This document shows, piece after piece, positions 6,242 through 13,020 of a stretch of 13,089 nucleotides of DNA (the stretch's first letter is position 1; the number at the start of each line of letters is the position of its first letter). Origin of the DNA: Promethearchaeota archaeon. GTDB taxonomy: Archaea > Asgardarchaeota > Lokiarchaeia > Sigynarchaeales > MK-D1. The stretch spans positions 1 to 13,089 of the forward strand of contig JAEOTN010000455.1 of the NCBI GenBank assembly GCA_016839865.1, written 5' to 3'. A program made the position numbers and the translations under genes. The notes beneath the pieces were generated by a model. The model did not search any database. It had not been told where the DNA came from and saw only the letters and a list, made by a program, of their open reading frames with translations.

Positions 6242-7663
6242 CTATTCAAATCGAGAGAGTTTAGATTCTATTAACGGTGTTCTTATCATAAAGGGAGTGG
6301 GAATAGAGTTGGTTTTTATTATACATTCTCCAATATCTAGCAATGTAAGATAAAAGATTTTTTTTTCCTTTAGGGATAGTAGTTTTCCCATTAATTGTTG
6401 ATCATATGAAATTTGAAAAGAAATAATCACTCCTGCATTTGCCATTACATCTTCGCTAATTGTTGGGCGTGTGTTGATAGTTATAAGGCACTCCCCCGTT
6501 CCTCTTAGTAGCAACGCGAAATCCTCCAAATAAGTTGATGATTTCAAGTGATTGGTGGATTTTTGAGATAATAAAAACTGAGAATCCTCAATCAGAGTGA
6601 AATGGTTGATTTCAGAGCATGATCCTCTCTTTATATTATGTTGCCAAACATGATTAAAGAGTATATTTGAGAAAAAGACGGCGTCTTTCTTGCTTCCTCC
6701 ACATTGAATTATACTGCTTAAATCAATAATTGTATTAGTTTGGATAATCTCTTGCAGATCAAAATTGAGATCCTCACTAAAGATCGTCTTCATTGGTCCA
6801 TTCTTTAATCTACGTATCCGATTTTCAATGCCAGATATTGTATTTTGGATATTATAATATTTCGATTTATTTTCATTCATCAATTGTTTAATATAATAAT
6901 CAAATCCTTCCCAGTTTCTCCTTTTCGGATCGGAACAAATCTTATAAAGAATTTCTACAAAGATTTTTTCCATTTGTGGTGAATACTCATCTTGAAAAGT
7001 GATAATCTGGCAAGAAATAAGTAGATTCATTATTTTTTCTGCATGGACCTTAGGATTTGCACCCCTTGGATTGAATATATTAATTTTTAGAGTATCTCCA
7101 GGACGATGAATAGTTATTGGAAATTCATCATTGTGTAATGTTTTATATTCCCCCTTAAATTCGATTAATAAAAAAGGAACGTGGGGATAAACAGAAGCCA
7201 ATTGGAATAATAGTTGTTTTACAAAATTTGATTTTCCCATCCCTGTAAGCCCCGTAATAAACATGTGACGCTTTACATCGTTTTCGGAGAGATATATTTT
7301 CTTGGGGAAGATGTGAGATTTCAACCTGCCAATATAGACTTTTTTTTGAAATCCTTTTTGAGTCACAGGAGGAAGATGCATTTTTTGAGAAAAATAATGA
7401 GTTCGTATGAGCCATGGAATAACAAGAGTAGTGATTGAGACACAAATTGTGATTATTTTTGTCCATATTTTAAAAAATGATGATATCATCAAGCTAATCA
7501 TTACAACCCTGAGAGAAATTTGCCAAAACTTGTACCTTTTTTTGCATTTTTTGACTAAAATCCTATAATTAGAGTAGAAAGCATCTCCAATAGATATACC
7601 AAGATTGATGAATGTAAATCCAATATTGATAATGCTAGTGAAATCCTCAAATGAAATCATCAA
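6242..7663 (-). CDS. Membrane-anchored HerA/FtsK-superfamily ATPase
   Basis: 473 aa. The N-terminus (about 9-87) is hydrophobic, with a likely helix pair: a weak segment near 9-30 and a stronger region 50-87 (SLRVVMISLMISSF, then IITICVSITTLVIPWLI). The soluble remainder is an AAA-like motor of the HerA/VirB4/TraG group. Walker A is GLTGMGKS (138-145), LLIEFKGEY (165-173) is the strand typical of this group, the Walker B strand is HFTLIEDSQFLL (354-365) with E359-D360 rather than the usual DE, and LLRGTGECLITINTRP (385-400) is the region carrying sensor and arginine-finger residues. Such motors pump DNA or proteins as hexamers. No conjugation, secretion or NurA nuclease gene is adjacent, so the substrate is unknown. 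It diverges from the thermosome gene. The start lies about 27 bases from a TATA-like element inside an inverted repeat. Confidence 0.8.
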   Translation of the reverse strand: MMISFEDFTSIINIGFTFINLGISIGDAFYSNYRILVKKCKKRYKFWQISLRVVMISLMISSFFKIWTKIITICVSITTLVIPWLIRTHYFSQKMHLPPVTQKGFQKKVYIGRLKSHIFPKKIYLSENDVKRHMFITGLTGMGKSNFVKQLLFQLASVYPHVPFLLIEFKGEYKTLHNDEFPITIHRPGDTLKINIFNPRGANPKVHAEKIMNLLISCQIITFQDEYSPQMEKIFVEILYKICSDPKRRNWEGFDYYIKQLMNENKSKYYNIQNTISGIENRIRRLKNGPMKTIFSEDLNFDLQEIIQTNTIIDLSSIIQCGGSKKDAVFFSNILFNHVWQHNIKRGSCSEINHFTLIEDSQFLLSQKSTNHLKSSTYLEDFALLLRGTGECLITINTRPTISEDVMANAGVIISFQISYDQQLMGKLLSLKEKKIFYLTLLDIGECIIKTNSIPTPFMIRTPLIESKLSRFE

Positions 7664-7670
7664 ATTCTAT

Positions 7671-7705
7671 TTCTGTTTCCAATTAAAGATAAAAAGGAAA
7701 CAGAA
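7671..7705. promoter_or_regulatory. 10-bp perfect inverted repeat, candidate operator
   Basis: TTCTGTTTCC (7671-7680) and GGAAACAGAA (7696-7705) are exact reverse complements separated by 15 A/T-rich bases. The spacer holds the likely TATA element of the HerA-like gene (minus-strand TTTTTATCTTTAATT). The arms bracket that promoter and lie about 14 bases upstream of the thermosome TATA box. The half-sites are 25 bases apart centre to centre, about two and a half helical turns. A transcription-factor site is the simplest reading; an mRNA hairpin is less likely because the HerA-like transcript should start inside it. Confidence 0.55.
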
Positions 7706-7718
7706 TATGACTTAGACG

Positions 7719-7728
7719 TATTTAAAAA
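7719..7728 (+). promoter_or_regulatory. TATA box for thermosome gene
   Basis: TATTTAAAAA is centred about 62 bases before the thermosome ATG. It predicts a leader of about 35 bases that carries a GTGAT ribosome binding site. Confidence 0.5.
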
Positions 7729-7776
7729 GAAAATTTTTTATCTCACTCATTTTTCCATTACATATCAAATAAACAT

Positions 7777-7781
7777 GTGAT
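7777..7781 (+). promoter_or_regulatory. Ribosome binding site of thermosome (sets the start)
   Basis: GTGAT lies four bases before ATG 7786. The GTG here could itself be read as an in-frame start, but its role as Shine-Dalgarno fits better, and the same GTGAT-N4-ATG layout is seen before the 39-aa peptide. Confidence 0.5.
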
Positions 7782-7785
7782 TACA

Positions 7786-9408
7786 ATGGCGTTTTATGGA
7801 ATTCCGATTATACTTAAGGAAGGTACTTCTGTAGATTCTAAGGATACAGCATTAACTGAGAATATCTCTGCGATAAGATCGATTTCTGAAGCTATTAAGT
7901 CGACGTTAGGTCCAAAAGGATTATCAAAAATGCTTGTGGATTCAATTGGTGATGTTACGGTAACCAATGATTCGTACTCAATACTCGAGGAGATTGAAGT
8001 TGAACACCCTGCAGCCAAGATGGTTGTCCAATTATCTAAGCTCATTAATAAAAATGTGGGAGATGGGGTAACTAAGGCAATTATTCTTTTGGGAGAATTA
8101 TTGAAATATGGAAAAGAACTTCTTGAGCAAAAACTTCACCCAAATGTAATTCTTAGTGGATATCATAAAGCTTCCCAGAAAGCTCAAGTGTTATTAGAAG
8201 AAATTGCATTTGATATATCTTTAGACGAAAATGGGCTACGGAATGTTGCACAAACAGCGCTTTCCACCAAATCAACTTTTGGACATGCTCAGAAAATCGC
8301 TGAAATTACCACGAAAGCTTGTTTACAAGTGATGGAAAAACGGGGAACCAAAAACTATGTCGATCTAGATATGATTCAAATCATGAAAAAAGAGGGAGGG
8401 CACTTAGGAAATTCTTCGTATCTCAATGGATTAATTATAGATAAGGAAGTGGTTCATGAGTCTATGCCAAAATTGATTTCTGATGCAAAAATTGCCCTTA
8501 TTGATCATTCTCTTGAAATCACCAAAACAGAATTTGACGCAGATATTCGTATAGTAGATCCAGATCAAATTAAAGCATTCAAACAGCAAGAAGATGACAT
8601 TTTACAAAATATGATCAAAAAAATTGTAGACACAGATGCAAATGTAGTATTTTGTCAAAAGGGAATTGATGATTTAGCGCAATATTATCTTAGTAAGAAT
8701 GGAATCATGGCCATTCGAAGGATCAAACGATCTGATTTGGAAAAATTGATGAAATCTACTGGTGGAAAAATTATCACTGACGTTAAATCTATTACTTCAG
8801 CAGATTTAGGGAAATCAGGGTCTGTAGAAGAAAAACAAGTAGGTAAAGATAAAATGATCTTCATTGAGGAATGTGATAATCCGAAATCTACAAGTATTCT
8901 ATTACGTGGAGGAACGCGACATGTTGTAGAAGATGCAGAACGTGCATTAAAAAATGCATTAAGCGTCACGAAATTGTCGATTGAAGATCCATTTGCATTA
9001 GCAGGAGCAGGTGCAGTTGAAATTGAACTATCAAAACTTTTAATGGATTATGCAAAATCGATCAGTACTAGAGAATCTATTGCAGTTGAAGCTTTTTCTA
9101 AAAGTCTTGAAGAAATTCCTTTTGTTCTTGCTGAAAATTCTGGGATAGAACCTATGGACATTCTAGCAAAATTGCATTCAAAACATGACCAATCTAATGG
9201 GACATATCATGGAATCAATTTAGAAACCAAACGTTTGATCGATTGTAAGCAAAAAGGAATAATCGAACCTAAAAAAGTGTTACAACAGGGAATCAAATCA
9301 GCAACTGAGATGAGTATGATGATATTACGGATTGATGAAGTAATTTCCGCTTCAAAAACCGGTGGAGGACCAAAAATGCCATCTCCCCATGACGAGATGG
9401 ATGATTAA
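7786..9408 (+). CDS. Divergent thermosome (type II chaperonin) subunit
   Basis: 540 aa from ATG 7786, normal family length. Thermosomes are double-ring ATP-driven folding machines in the cytoplasm. The fold is clear: TLGPKGLSKMLVDSIGDVTV near the N-terminus, EHPAAKMV, RGGTRHVVEDAERAL in the second half of the ATPase domain, and GIIEPKKV / MILRIDEVI near the end. Nucleotide-site residues deviate: NDG is N61-D62-S63; GDGTT is G92-D93-G94-V95-T96; the catalytic Asp (GroEL D398, in '-EDAL-') is N390 in KNAL; AGGGA is A406-GAGA. The C-terminal tail ends in acidic residues (DEMDD) after a short GGG, not the long GGM repeats of many thermosomes. It is likely a specialised paralogue with weak or no ATP hydrolysis, perhaps in mixed rings. 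A TATA box lies upstream and T-rich sequence downstream. Confidence 0.93.
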   Translation: MAFYGIPIILKEGTSVDSKDTALTENISAIRSISEAIKSTLGPKGLSKMLVDSIGDVTVTNDSYSILEEIEVEHPAAKMVVQLSKLINKNVGDGVTKAIILLGELLKYGKELLEQKLHPNVILSGYHKASQKAQVLLEEIAFDISLDENGLRNVAQTALSTKSTFGHAQKIAEITTKACLQVMEKRGTKNYVDLDMIQIMKKEGGHLGNSSYLNGLIIDKEVVHESMPKLISDAKIALIDHSLEITKTEFDADIRIVDPDQIKAFKQQEDDILQNMIKKIVDTDANVVFCQKGIDDLAQYYLSKNGIMAIRRIKRSDLEKLMKSTGGKIITDVKSITSADLGKSGSVEEKQVGKDKMIFIEECDNPKSTSILLRGGTRHVVEDAERALKNALSVTKLSIEDPFALAGAGAVEIELSKLLMDYAKSISTRESIAVEAFSKSLEEIPFVLAENSGIEPMDILAKLHSKHDQSNGTYHGINLETKRLIDCKQKGIIEPKKVLQQGIKSATEMSMMILRIDEVISASKTGGGPKMPSPHDEMDD

Positions 9409-9428
9409 AATCCGTCTATTTCTTTTTG
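9409..9428 (+). terminator. Pyrimidine-rich terminator after thermosome
   Basis: Directly after the stop, a T/C-rich stretch with TTTCTTTTT could end transcription. No hairpin is seen. Confidence 0.35.
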
Positions 9429-9430
9429 TA

Positions 9431-9440
9431 AATATAAATA
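9431..9440 (+). promoter_or_regulatory. TATA box for roadblock-Tsr3 operon
   Basis: AATATAAATA is centred about 63 bases before the roadblock ATG, giving a predicted leader of about 35 bases. Confidence 0.4.
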
Positions 9441-9487
9441 AACTTTAATGTTTGAATTTCTCTTTCTAATATATTGGTAGCGCTATA

Positions 9488-9492
9488 GAGGT
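9488..9492 (+). promoter_or_regulatory. Strong Shine-Dalgarno of roadblock gene
   Basis: GAGGT lies six bases before ATG 9499. It is the closest match to the archaeal anti-Shine-Dalgarno in the window, and it fixes the start. Confidence 0.65.
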
Positions 9493-9498
9493 AACCTT

Positions 9499-10497
9499 AT
9501 GAGTGTTCGGGAATCGCTAGTTAAACATTTATCAAGTATATTACGGTCTTCTGAAGCAACGTTGATGGTTCTACTATCAGATGAAAGTGGATTATCAATT
9601 GCTCGAGTTGGAAGATCATCAGAATTTGACTTAGATCCAAATATAATAACATCAGTTTCTGCTGCAGCGTTTTCATCTAGTGATGAAAATTGGTCCGACC
9701 TTAAGATGGAAAACCAGATAATTACATTTTCGTTTTTCGAAAAAATTTGTCTGATAACCATTCGGATAAGCCAAACGCTACTAACTATTGTTCACGATTA
9801 CAATAAGAAATGGCCATTGAATGCTGATAATATCGGTTCGTGTATCTACCATTTGCATAGAGAAATAGATAATTATTTCGGGACAACTGATAATTCTCAA
9901 AATGTTGAAGTATTCAGTAACAATGTTCGAAGTGCGATTTACCTTTTTGGAATGGGAAGTGAAGTCCCTCTCACCTCATATACGTCTACAGATATTGGAA
10001 GTGGTAAACAAATCGACCAAATAAACGAAATCTTGGACAATTTGAAAAATCCAGTTTTAGCAGTATATAGTTTAGTTGCACCAAGTGGGTTAACCTTTGA
10101 TCAACGAGATAAGCACCTTATTGATATGCCAATTTCAGGTGAAGCATTTAGTGCAAACACTAATGTATCTTTTCAAAAGATGGTGGAGGAAGCCGGTTCT
10201 CTAAAGATGGGTTCCCTTCTCTCTTATGTATGTATCTCTGCAAAAAATAAAGACAGTTACTTTGGAATTATTGCTTGTCCATCAGGTAAGTTCCATTTCA
10301 CAGATCAAAATACAGGTGCAACTACGGTTCAAGATATCACTTTTATCGGATTGTTTCCTCTTACATATGGTGCTATCCCAGTATTAGGTGAAATACGTAA
10401 CATTGTTCATTCAATACAAAAAGTAATCGGTAGCGAAAAAACTGCTGAATCCTTTATCAAAAGTATCAATTCCTTAAGCGCAGCGAAATTTTCATGA
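9499..10497 (+). CDS. Roadblock/LC7-type protein with extra C-terminal domain
   Basis: 332 aa. Residues 1-125 resemble a roadblock/LC7 domain: a first helix (SVRESLVKHLSSILRS), a hydrophobic strand VLLSDESGLSIARVG (24-38), the long helix region DPNIITSVSAAAFSSS, then strands and a final helix. Such domains act as dimeric platforms or activators for small Ras-like GTPases (MglB, Ragulator) and are abundant in Asgard archaea. Residues about 140-332 form a second part I do not recognise; it holds AVYSLVAPSGLTF (188-200), YFGIIACPSGKFHF (254-267) and a closing helix, and may be a second, diverged roadblock- or longin-like fold. No signal peptide or membrane span. No GTPase gene is next to it. It overlaps the Tsr3 gene by the ATGA at 10494-10497, so both are probably co-translated. 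Confidence 0.7.
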   Translation: MSVRESLVKHLSSILRSSEATLMVLLSDESGLSIARVGRSSEFDLDPNIITSVSAAAFSSSDENWSDLKMENQIITFSFFEKICLITIRISQTLLTIVHDYNKKWPLNADNIGSCIYHLHREIDNYFGTTDNSQNVEVFSNNVRSAIYLFGMGSEVPLTSYTSTDIGSGKQIDQINEILDNLKNPVLAVYSLVAPSGLTFDQRDKHLIDMPISGEAFSANTNVSFQKMVEEAGSLKMGSLLSYVCISAKNKDSYFGIIACPSGKFHFTDQNTGATTVQDITFIGLFPLTYGAIPVLGEIRNIVHSIQKVIGSEKTAESFIKSINSLSAAKFS

Positions 10498-10973
10498 ATC
10501 TTCCTCGGTTATTTGTTGTTCATTTTAACCAATGTGATCCGAAAAAATGTACAAGTAAGAAGTTACAGAAGTTTCATCTAATCACTCTAATTCCTAAACT
10601 GCGTTTTTTACCACGAAATGCAATAATTTTGGATCCATATGCGAAAAAAACCCTTTCCATCCAAGATAAGCACAATATTGATCGATTCGGACTCGCAGTT
10701 ATCGATTGCTCTTGGAAACACGCAGAAAATGTATTTAAACCATTTCGAACAGGGAGAAAATTACCAAGATTACTCGCTGCTAATAGTGTAAACTATGGTA
10801 GATGGGAAAAATTATCTTCTGCAGAAGCCTTAGCCGCTGCGTTATTTATCACAGGTCATACAAAACATGCAGAATTATTAATGTCAAAATTTGGATGGGG
10901 TTCTGGATTTTTTACTATCAATCGTGACATATTTGAGCGAATCAATGAGACAGATGCAGAGAGAGGGATTTGA
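10494..10973 (+). CDS. tsr3: Tsr3, rRNA aminocarboxypropyltransferase
   Basis: 159 aa, usual for archaeal Tsr3. It transfers the 3-amino-3-carboxypropyl group of S-adenosylmethionine to a modified uridine in small-subunit rRNA during late maturation. Family signatures are CDPKKCTSKKL (14-24) in the N-terminal RLI-like domain, DCSW (71-74), GRKLPRLLAANSVNYG (87-102) lining the SAM and substrate cleft, and LSSAEALAAAL (107-117). The enzyme has a SPOUT-like fold with a trefoil knot. The start ATG overlaps the stop of the roadblock gene (ATGA), indicating translational coupling. The last 19 bases, including the stop, lie inside the antisense tRNA-Leu gene, so the final six residues are set by tRNA sequence. 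The conserved region is complete before that point. Confidence 0.93.
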   Translation: MNLPRLFVVHFNQCDPKKCTSKKLQKFHLITLIPKLRFLPRNAIILDPYAKKTLSIQDKHNIDRFGLAVIDCSWKHAENVFKPFRTGRKLPRLLAANSVNYGRWEKLSSAEALAAALFITGHTKHAELLMSKFGWGSGFFTINRDIFERINETDAERGI

Positions 10974-11038
10974 ACCCCCGAACTACTAAAGACTGGATTC
11001 TAAGTCCAGCGCCTTTGACCATACTCGGCAATCTCTGC
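10955..11038 (-). tRNA. tRNA-Leu (TAG)
   Basis: Read on the minus strand: acceptor GCAGAGA with TCTCTGC, anticodon stem CTGGA with TCCAG around the loop CTTAGAA (anticodon TAG), a 13-base variable arm typical of type II tRNA-Leu, T arm GGGGG/CCCTC, discriminator A. No intron and no encoded CCA. Its 3' end is inside the end of tsr3 on the other strand. The promoter should lie in 11060-11080, where the minus strand is A/T-rich (AAATATTGAATATG). Confidence 0.93.
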
Positions 11039-11241
11039 ATTGTAGAAAATACATCTACGATTTCATATTCAATATTTGAGAGGTCTTGAAAATCTTCAAT
11101 GAAGAATTCATTTATTGATTGGTGATTGTATCCATGATCTGGTTTAAAATTTACTTCTAAAGCGATTCTATAACATTCAGATATTATAATTATATATTAA
11201 TTGTCCCAAACAAATTCTCTTAAACCGAGAGCAGAAGAAAA
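11039..11241. other. Divergent spacer between tRNA-Leu and ftsZ
   Basis: 203 bases holding promoters for both sides. A small hairpin GTAGA/TCTAC lies at about 11042-11058. The best TATA element for ftsZ is TTATATATTAA (11190-11200), about 47 bases before its ATG. On the minus strand a frame without a start codon stays open from about 11196 into the tRNA. No strong Shine-Dalgarno is seen before ftsZ. Confidence 0.5.
11190..11200 (+). promoter_or_regulatory. TATA box for ftsZ
   Basis: TTATATATTAA inside a longer A/T stretch, centred about 47 bases before the ftsZ ATG, predicting a leader of about 20 bases. Confidence 0.45.
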
Positions 11242-12393
11242 ATGGAGTCGCTGATACGCAACGCACGAAAACACGTTCAAAAACCTCCTGAAGTACGTGG
11301 AACCATAGGGCAAGCTAAAATTATTGTTGTAGGAGCAGGTGGTGCAGGGAATAATACAGTTGATCGCTTGATGCGGATCGGTATAATGGGAGCTACTTGT
11401 ATTTCAATTAATACAGATCAACAACATTTAGATTCAAAAGCTAGTGATAAACGAATCTTAATAGGAAAGGCACTAACTAGAGGATTAGGAGCGGGTGGTC
11501 AACCCGAAATTGGGCGTGCTGCAGCAGAAGAGTCGAGAAATGAATTGGACGCCATACTTCGGGACGCGGATTTAGTTTTTATTACTTGTGGTATGGGAGG
11601 AGGAACAGGAACTGGTAGTTCACCGATTGTAGCAGAAATTGCGAAATTGAATGGAGCTATGGTGGTAGGAGTCGTTACTCTACCATTTAAAACCGAGATG
11701 GGAAGATTACCTAAAGCACAGGAAGGTTTAAAAAATTTACGTAGGTTTACAGACACAGTAGTGGTGTTAGATAATAATAAATTACTTGATCTAGCTCCAG
11801 ATTTACCAATAATCGAAGCTTTTTCGTTAGCCGACGAAGTTTTAGCAACAATGGTTAAAGGTATTACAGAAACTATAAGCATTCCTTCTCTAATTAACCT
11901 AGATTACGCAGATGTTCGAACAATTTTATCTACCGGTGGAGTAGCATTTATTGGTATTGGTGAATCACACACTGAGAAAGGGAACAGGGTGGAAGAAGCA
12001 ATTCAGGATGCATTAAGTTCCCCCTTGTTAGAAATTGACATAAGCGGTGCTAAAGGTGCGTTGATTCATGTGACAGGAGGAAATGATATGACATTGACGG
12101 AAGCAAACAAAGTTTCCGAATACATCTCCACTAAAATGGATAAGAACGCAATGGTTATCTGGGGAGCCCGAGTAGATTCCAATATCCATAAATACATTCG
12201 TGTTATGTTGTTAATAACAGGGATAAAATCACCCCAAGTACTAGGATCATCCTCAAATTACACTCAATATTCTCCATCTATTATGAGAAATTTACCTAAG
12301 CCAAAACCAAAATTATCAGATGATGTTTTTTCCTTGGATGAAATTGAAAGTCAATCCCGTACTAAGAAAAAGCGGGAAGAAAGCTTTGCTTAA
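11242..12393 (+). CDS. ftsZ: Cell division GTPase FtsZ
   Basis: 383 aa, normal length. FtsZ polymerises at midcell into the division ring and is a tubulin homologue. Visible landmarks: T1 loop VGAGGAGNN (30-38), tubulin signature GGGTGTGSSP (119-128; the common form ends SAP), T5 region, and the T7 loop NLDYAD (219-224), whose D221 and D224 complete the GTPase site of the next subunit. All catalytic residues seem present. The first 24 residues are a short basic extension. After the core (about 330) comes a linker rich in Pro/Lys and a C-terminal tail DDVFSLDEI followed by basic KKKREE, the likely anchor or partner-binding peptide. The archaeal FtsZ1/FtsZ2 assignment cannot be settled by eye. 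Its TAA shares the TTAA at 12390-12393 with the convergent KH gene. Confidence 0.95.
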   Translation: MESLIRNARKHVQKPPEVRGTIGQAKIIVVGAGGAGNNTVDRLMRIGIMGATCISINTDQQHLDSKASDKRILIGKALTRGLGAGGQPEIGRAAAEESRNELDAILRDADLVFITCGMGGGTGTGSSPIVAEIAKLNGAMVVGVVTLPFKTEMGRLPKAQEGLKNLRRFTDTVVVLDNNKLLDLAPDLPIIEAFSLADEVLATMVKGITETISIPSLINLDYADVRTILSTGGVAFIGIGESHTEKGNRVEEAIQDALSSPLLEIDISGAKGALIHVTGGNDMTLTEANKVSEYISTKMDKNAMVIWGARVDSNIHKYIRVMLLITGIKSPQVLGSSSNYTQYSPSIMRNLPKPKPKLSDDVFSLDEIESQSRTKKKREESFA

Positions 12394-13019
12394 TCAAAAG
12401 TTGGTTTCCAGGTTTCGTGAAATTCCTTCTCTTTTCTTTCCCTATATCGTTTTTGCAAGAAAGTATTGACTGTTTTATGGGGTAAACCGTCAATAATCAT
12501 ATCTACAGCTTTTTGGGCAATCTTTAACGAATCAAAATCTGCAATAAATGCAACTGAATTTTCGTATACCGAGACGTACGCAGTGGAATATTTTTCTATG
12601 GCTTGACGCATTGTCCCATTTTCTCCGATGATTCTTCCTTTGATTCTTTTTATTAATTTGGAGGAACTCCCAAGAGTATTTTCAAGAGATATTACTTCAA
12701 AAATATAATCCTGATCAATTAATTTGAATGCCTTATCTGGTTTGAACCCAATGTTAATTGCATCAATTATTTTTTTTGCAGTCCATATACCAAAATTTGG
12801 GGAATCTTTAAAAATTGATAGAGAGTCGCTTTTTATATCTAATTTTTCCAAATAAATATCTATCTCTGAAATGGGATCCAATTTTTCTTCTATCGGAGTA
12901 ATTGAGTATTCTCCCGTTGTGCTATCCACTTCGATTTCGGTGTTTGTCAAATATTGAATTGTTTTTTTAGTAAAGCCGTTTTTACCGATTAATACAGCGA
13001 CGCGATCTTTGTTTATCAT
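12390..13019 (-). CDS. Archaeal Pno1/Dim2-like protein, two KH domains
   Basis: 209 aa from ATG 13019. KH proteins of this type bind the 3' end of small-subunit pre-rRNA and assist its maturation and the Dim1/Nob1 steps. KH1 begins at once: KDRVAVLIGKNGFTKKTI with the GKNG RNA-binding loop at 12-15, followed by VDSTTGEYSI. A helical linker carries FGIWTAKKIIDAINIGFKPDKAFKL. KH2 has RIKGRIIGENGTMRQAIE with GENG at 132-135, and the family ending PHKTVNTFLQKRYRE. The C-terminus is charged. An in-frame TTG at 13037 would add six residues, but ATG is preferred because it begins one base after the stop of the upstream gene. Archaeal relatives often follow eIF1A and Rio1 kinase genes. Tail-to-tail 4-base overlap with ftsZ. 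Confidence 0.88.
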   Translation of the reverse strand: MINKDRVAVLIGKNGFTKKTIQYLTNTEIEVDSTTGEYSITPIEEKLDPISEIDIYLEKLDIKSDSLSIFKDSPNFGIWTAKKIIDAINIGFKPDKAFKLIDQDYIFEVISLENTLGSSSKLIKRIKGRIIGENGTMRQAIEKYSTAYVSVYENSVAFIADFDSLKIAQKAVDMIIDGLPHKTVNTFLQKRYRERKEKEFHETWKPTFD

Positions 13020-13020
13020 C

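Noticed and set aside
7777..7785. In-frame GTG that would start the thermosome three codons earlier
   Set aside because: The GTGAT fits as the ribosome binding site four bases before ATG 7786, and MAFYG is a more natural chaperonin start.
7794..8969. Antisense open frames within the thermosome gene (about 7794-8045 and 8685-8969)
   Set aside because: They lie wholly inside a well-supported gene, have low-complexity Ser/Pro-rich products and no promoter or ribosome binding site.
9483..9761. Minus-strand frame across the start of the roadblock gene
   Set aside because: The plus-strand gene has a strong Shine-Dalgarno and a recognisable domain; the antisense frame has neither.
11042..11058. 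GTAGA/TCTAC hairpin upstream of tRNA-Leu as a regulatory element
   Set aside because: Only five base pairs in AT-rich DNA; too short to separate from chance.
11499..11882. Antisense frame inside ftsZ
   Set aside because: It mirrors the conserved FtsZ GTPase core, and its openness follows from the codon use of ftsZ.
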